Shown in pieces: positions 12,483 to 13,854 of a DNA stretch of 13,854 nt (position 1 is its first letter; each line of letters starts with the position of its first letter). The stretch comes from Clostridiales bacterium (GTDB lineage: Bacteria > Bacillota > Clostridia > Lachnospirales > WQUN01), in contig JAITPB010000095.1 in the NCBI GenBank assembly GCA_031289625.1, positions 1 through 13,854 on the forward strand. Direction: 5' to 3'. Made by a program: the position numbers and the translations under genes. The notes beneath the pieces were generated by a model. That model was not told the origin of the DNA. It saw only the letters and a list, made by a program, of their open reading frames with translations, and did not search any database.

Positions 12483-13854
12483 ATGTCGAGTATACGAGTA
12501 TACCGGGGGCAGGCGGCCAAACGCGTCAGTGAGCGGCGGATGAAGCGCAGGATTATCGGCGCCGGTGTGTTTGTCTGCCTGTGCGAGGCGGCGCTGCTGG
12601 GCGTGATTGGTTACCAAAAATTGGCTTATGGCGATGATTACGAACGCAAAGCCGTGATCCAACTGTTAAACGGCTCCAACAATATAGAACAAACGATCCA
12701 GCCCGGCAGAGGCTTTATCTTGGATCGGAACAGACAGCCGTTGGCAGTCAGCGAAAATGTGTATGATATTATTTTAGACGTCAAGGTACTGAATCAAAAA
12801 GAGGACGAGGCGAAGGAAAAAATTTTAACGACCATAGCGGATTTGCTGGACATGGATGTGGAGCGGCTTCACGCCATCGCGGCGGATCCGCAAAACCAAA
12901 ACAACCATTATTATATTTTGCAAAGAGAAGCGCCTGTGGAAACGGCCATGCTGATCCGAGATACAGAAAAACAAATTGCGGAATCACGCCAGAAACGCGA
13001 AAAGACGCCTTATGATTTGAGCTGCGTTTATTTGGTGGGCGGCACGAAGAGAAACTACACGCCGGGAACCGCCGCGCCGCAAGTGATTGGTTTTATCCGC
13101 GGCGAAACGCATTTCGGATTGGAATCCAGCTACAACCAGGAACTGGCCGGCGAGCCGGGCAGGATTTTTCGCGCTTACGCGGGCGCGGACGATCCGGTCA
13201 CGGAAGAAGCGCCCGCCATACAAGGCTATACGCTGATCACCACTTTGGACGCGGCTATACAGGAATTTGCGCGGCAAGCCGTGGACGACGCCGCGAAAAT
13301 GTATGAACCGCAGCACGCTTCCGTCCTGGTGATGAATCCGAACACCGGCGAAGTGCTGGCCATGGCCCAGTATCCTTCGTTTGACGCCAACGCGCCCGCC
13401 AGTCCGGACAACTTTACAGGCTTAAAAGAGGCGTTCGACAGTCTTCCAGAAGACGAACGCCTGAACCAACTCAATGATCTCTGGAACAATTTTAACATTT
13501 ATCATTTGTTTGAACCCGGCTCCATTTTTAAACCAGTTGTGGCCTCCGCGGCTTTAGAGGAAAACATTGTGACGCCGGAGGATTTATTTACCTGCAGTGG
13601 GCATTTAGAAGTGGCGGGCACGGACATTGCCTGCTGGATCCAGGCCACGGGAGGAACGCACGGCGAACAAAATCTGACGCAATCCTTGGCGAATTCCTGC
13701 AACGTGGCTATGATGAAAATTGCGCAAAAATTGGGACGCAATTTGTTTTTTCAATACCGGAATGATTTTGGCTTTGGAGAAAAGACCGGCGTTGACTTGC
13801 CGGGCGAAGCGAGCGCGTCTTCTCAAAATGTGATGTATACCCTGCAGCAGCTCA
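12483..13854 (+). CDS. Class B penicillin-binding protein (FtsI/SpoVD type), 3' end outside window
   Basis: The frame is open from ATG 12483 to the window edge (457 codons visible). It has a basic N-terminus, one membrane anchor (residues ~24-44), the pedestal start IQPGRGFILDRNRQPLAVSENVYDI (~72-96), YTPGTAAPQVIGFI...GLESSYNQEL, then the transpeptidase domain from ~245. The nucleophile motif is S347-I-F-K350 (EPGSIFKP) and the second motif is S405-C-N407. The third, catalytic KTG motif lies beyond the window; the visible GEKTGVDLPGE is a conserved structural segment. It forms peptide cross-links in septal or spore peptidoglycan. Whether it is FtsI or SpoVD depends on the missing C-terminus, for example a PASTA domain. 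Only 10 bp separate it from ftsL; its binding site is weak. Confidence 0.93.
   Translation, partial: MSSIRVYRGQAAKRVSERRMKRRIIGAGVFVCLCEAALLGVIGYQKLAYGDDYERKAVIQLLNGSNNIEQTIQPGRGFILDRNRQPLAVSENVYDIILDVKVLNQKEDEAKEKILTTIADLLDMDVERLHAIAADPQNQNNHYYILQREAPVETAMLIRDTEKQIAESRQKREKTPYDLSCVYLVGGTKRNYTPGTAAPQVIGFIRGETHFGLESSYNQELAGEPGRIFRAYAGADDPVTEEAPAIQGYTLITTLDAAIQEFARQAVDDAAKMYEPQHASVLVMNPNTGEVLAMAQYPSFDANAPASPDNFTGLKEAFDSLPEDERLNQLNDLWNNFNIYHLFEPGSIFKPVVASAALEENIVTPEDLFTCSGHLEVAGTDIACWIQATGGTHGEQNLTQSLANSCNVAMMKIAQKLGRNLFFQYRNDFGFGEKTGVDLPGEASASSQNVMYTLQQL

Overview
The window reads as a chromosomal housekeeping stretch from an endospore-forming member of the Firmicutes, most likely a clostridial lineage. 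It combines hup-rqcP-yabP-yabQ-divIC order, a SpoVB-type flippase, a YlaG/TypA GTPase, a Gram-positive type signal peptidase and the start of a division/cell wall (dcw) cluster. Base composition is about half G+C with heavy use of GCG alanine codons. Ribosome binding sites are mostly AGGAGG-like. I see no phage, insertion sequence, CRISPR array or rRNA/tRNA gene.

Layout. (1) 7-1287: a 426-residue protein I do not recognise, tail-to-tail and overlapping by 22 bp with a reverse-strand XRE-type regulator (1266-1790). (2) 1934-3777: a forward sporulation/division cluster: hup (strong promoter), rqcP, yabP (with a sigma-E-like promoter), yabQ, and a DivIC/FtsB-like septum protein. It ends in a perfect 14-bp hairpin that also sits at the end of the converging operon. 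(3) 7574-3804, reverse: cspA-like gene with its own promoter and terminator, then typA/bipA followed by a SpoVB/MurJ-type flippase. (4) 7668-8199: more than 500 bp without a convincing gene; it has a possible promoter and two overlapping open stretches that look like a decayed gene or a non-coding RNA. (5) 8200-8965: lepB and a DUF1858 redox-disulfide protein, with a terminator. (6) 9077-10133: an orphan MetQ-like lipoprotein with a good promoter and a proline-rich linker, followed by a palindromic repeat element. (7) 10311-10589: a small unrecognised protein. (8) 10839-13854: start of the dcw cluster, rsmH, ftsL and a class B penicillin-binding protein running off the end, apparently without mraZ.

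Together the genes cover ribosome quality control and translation stress (rqcP, typA, csp), septum formation (divIC, ftsL, PBP), peptidoglycan precursor or polymer export (SpoVB/MurJ), spore cortex (yabP, yabQ), secretion (lepB) and nutrient uptake (metQ). No dramatic new system is evident. The most useful leads are the gene-poor 7668-8199 region, the palindromic repeat family (10156-10216 with a half copy at 8975-8990), the sigma-E-like promoter in front of yabP, and the mraZ-less dcw start with regularly spaced TGGA repeats.
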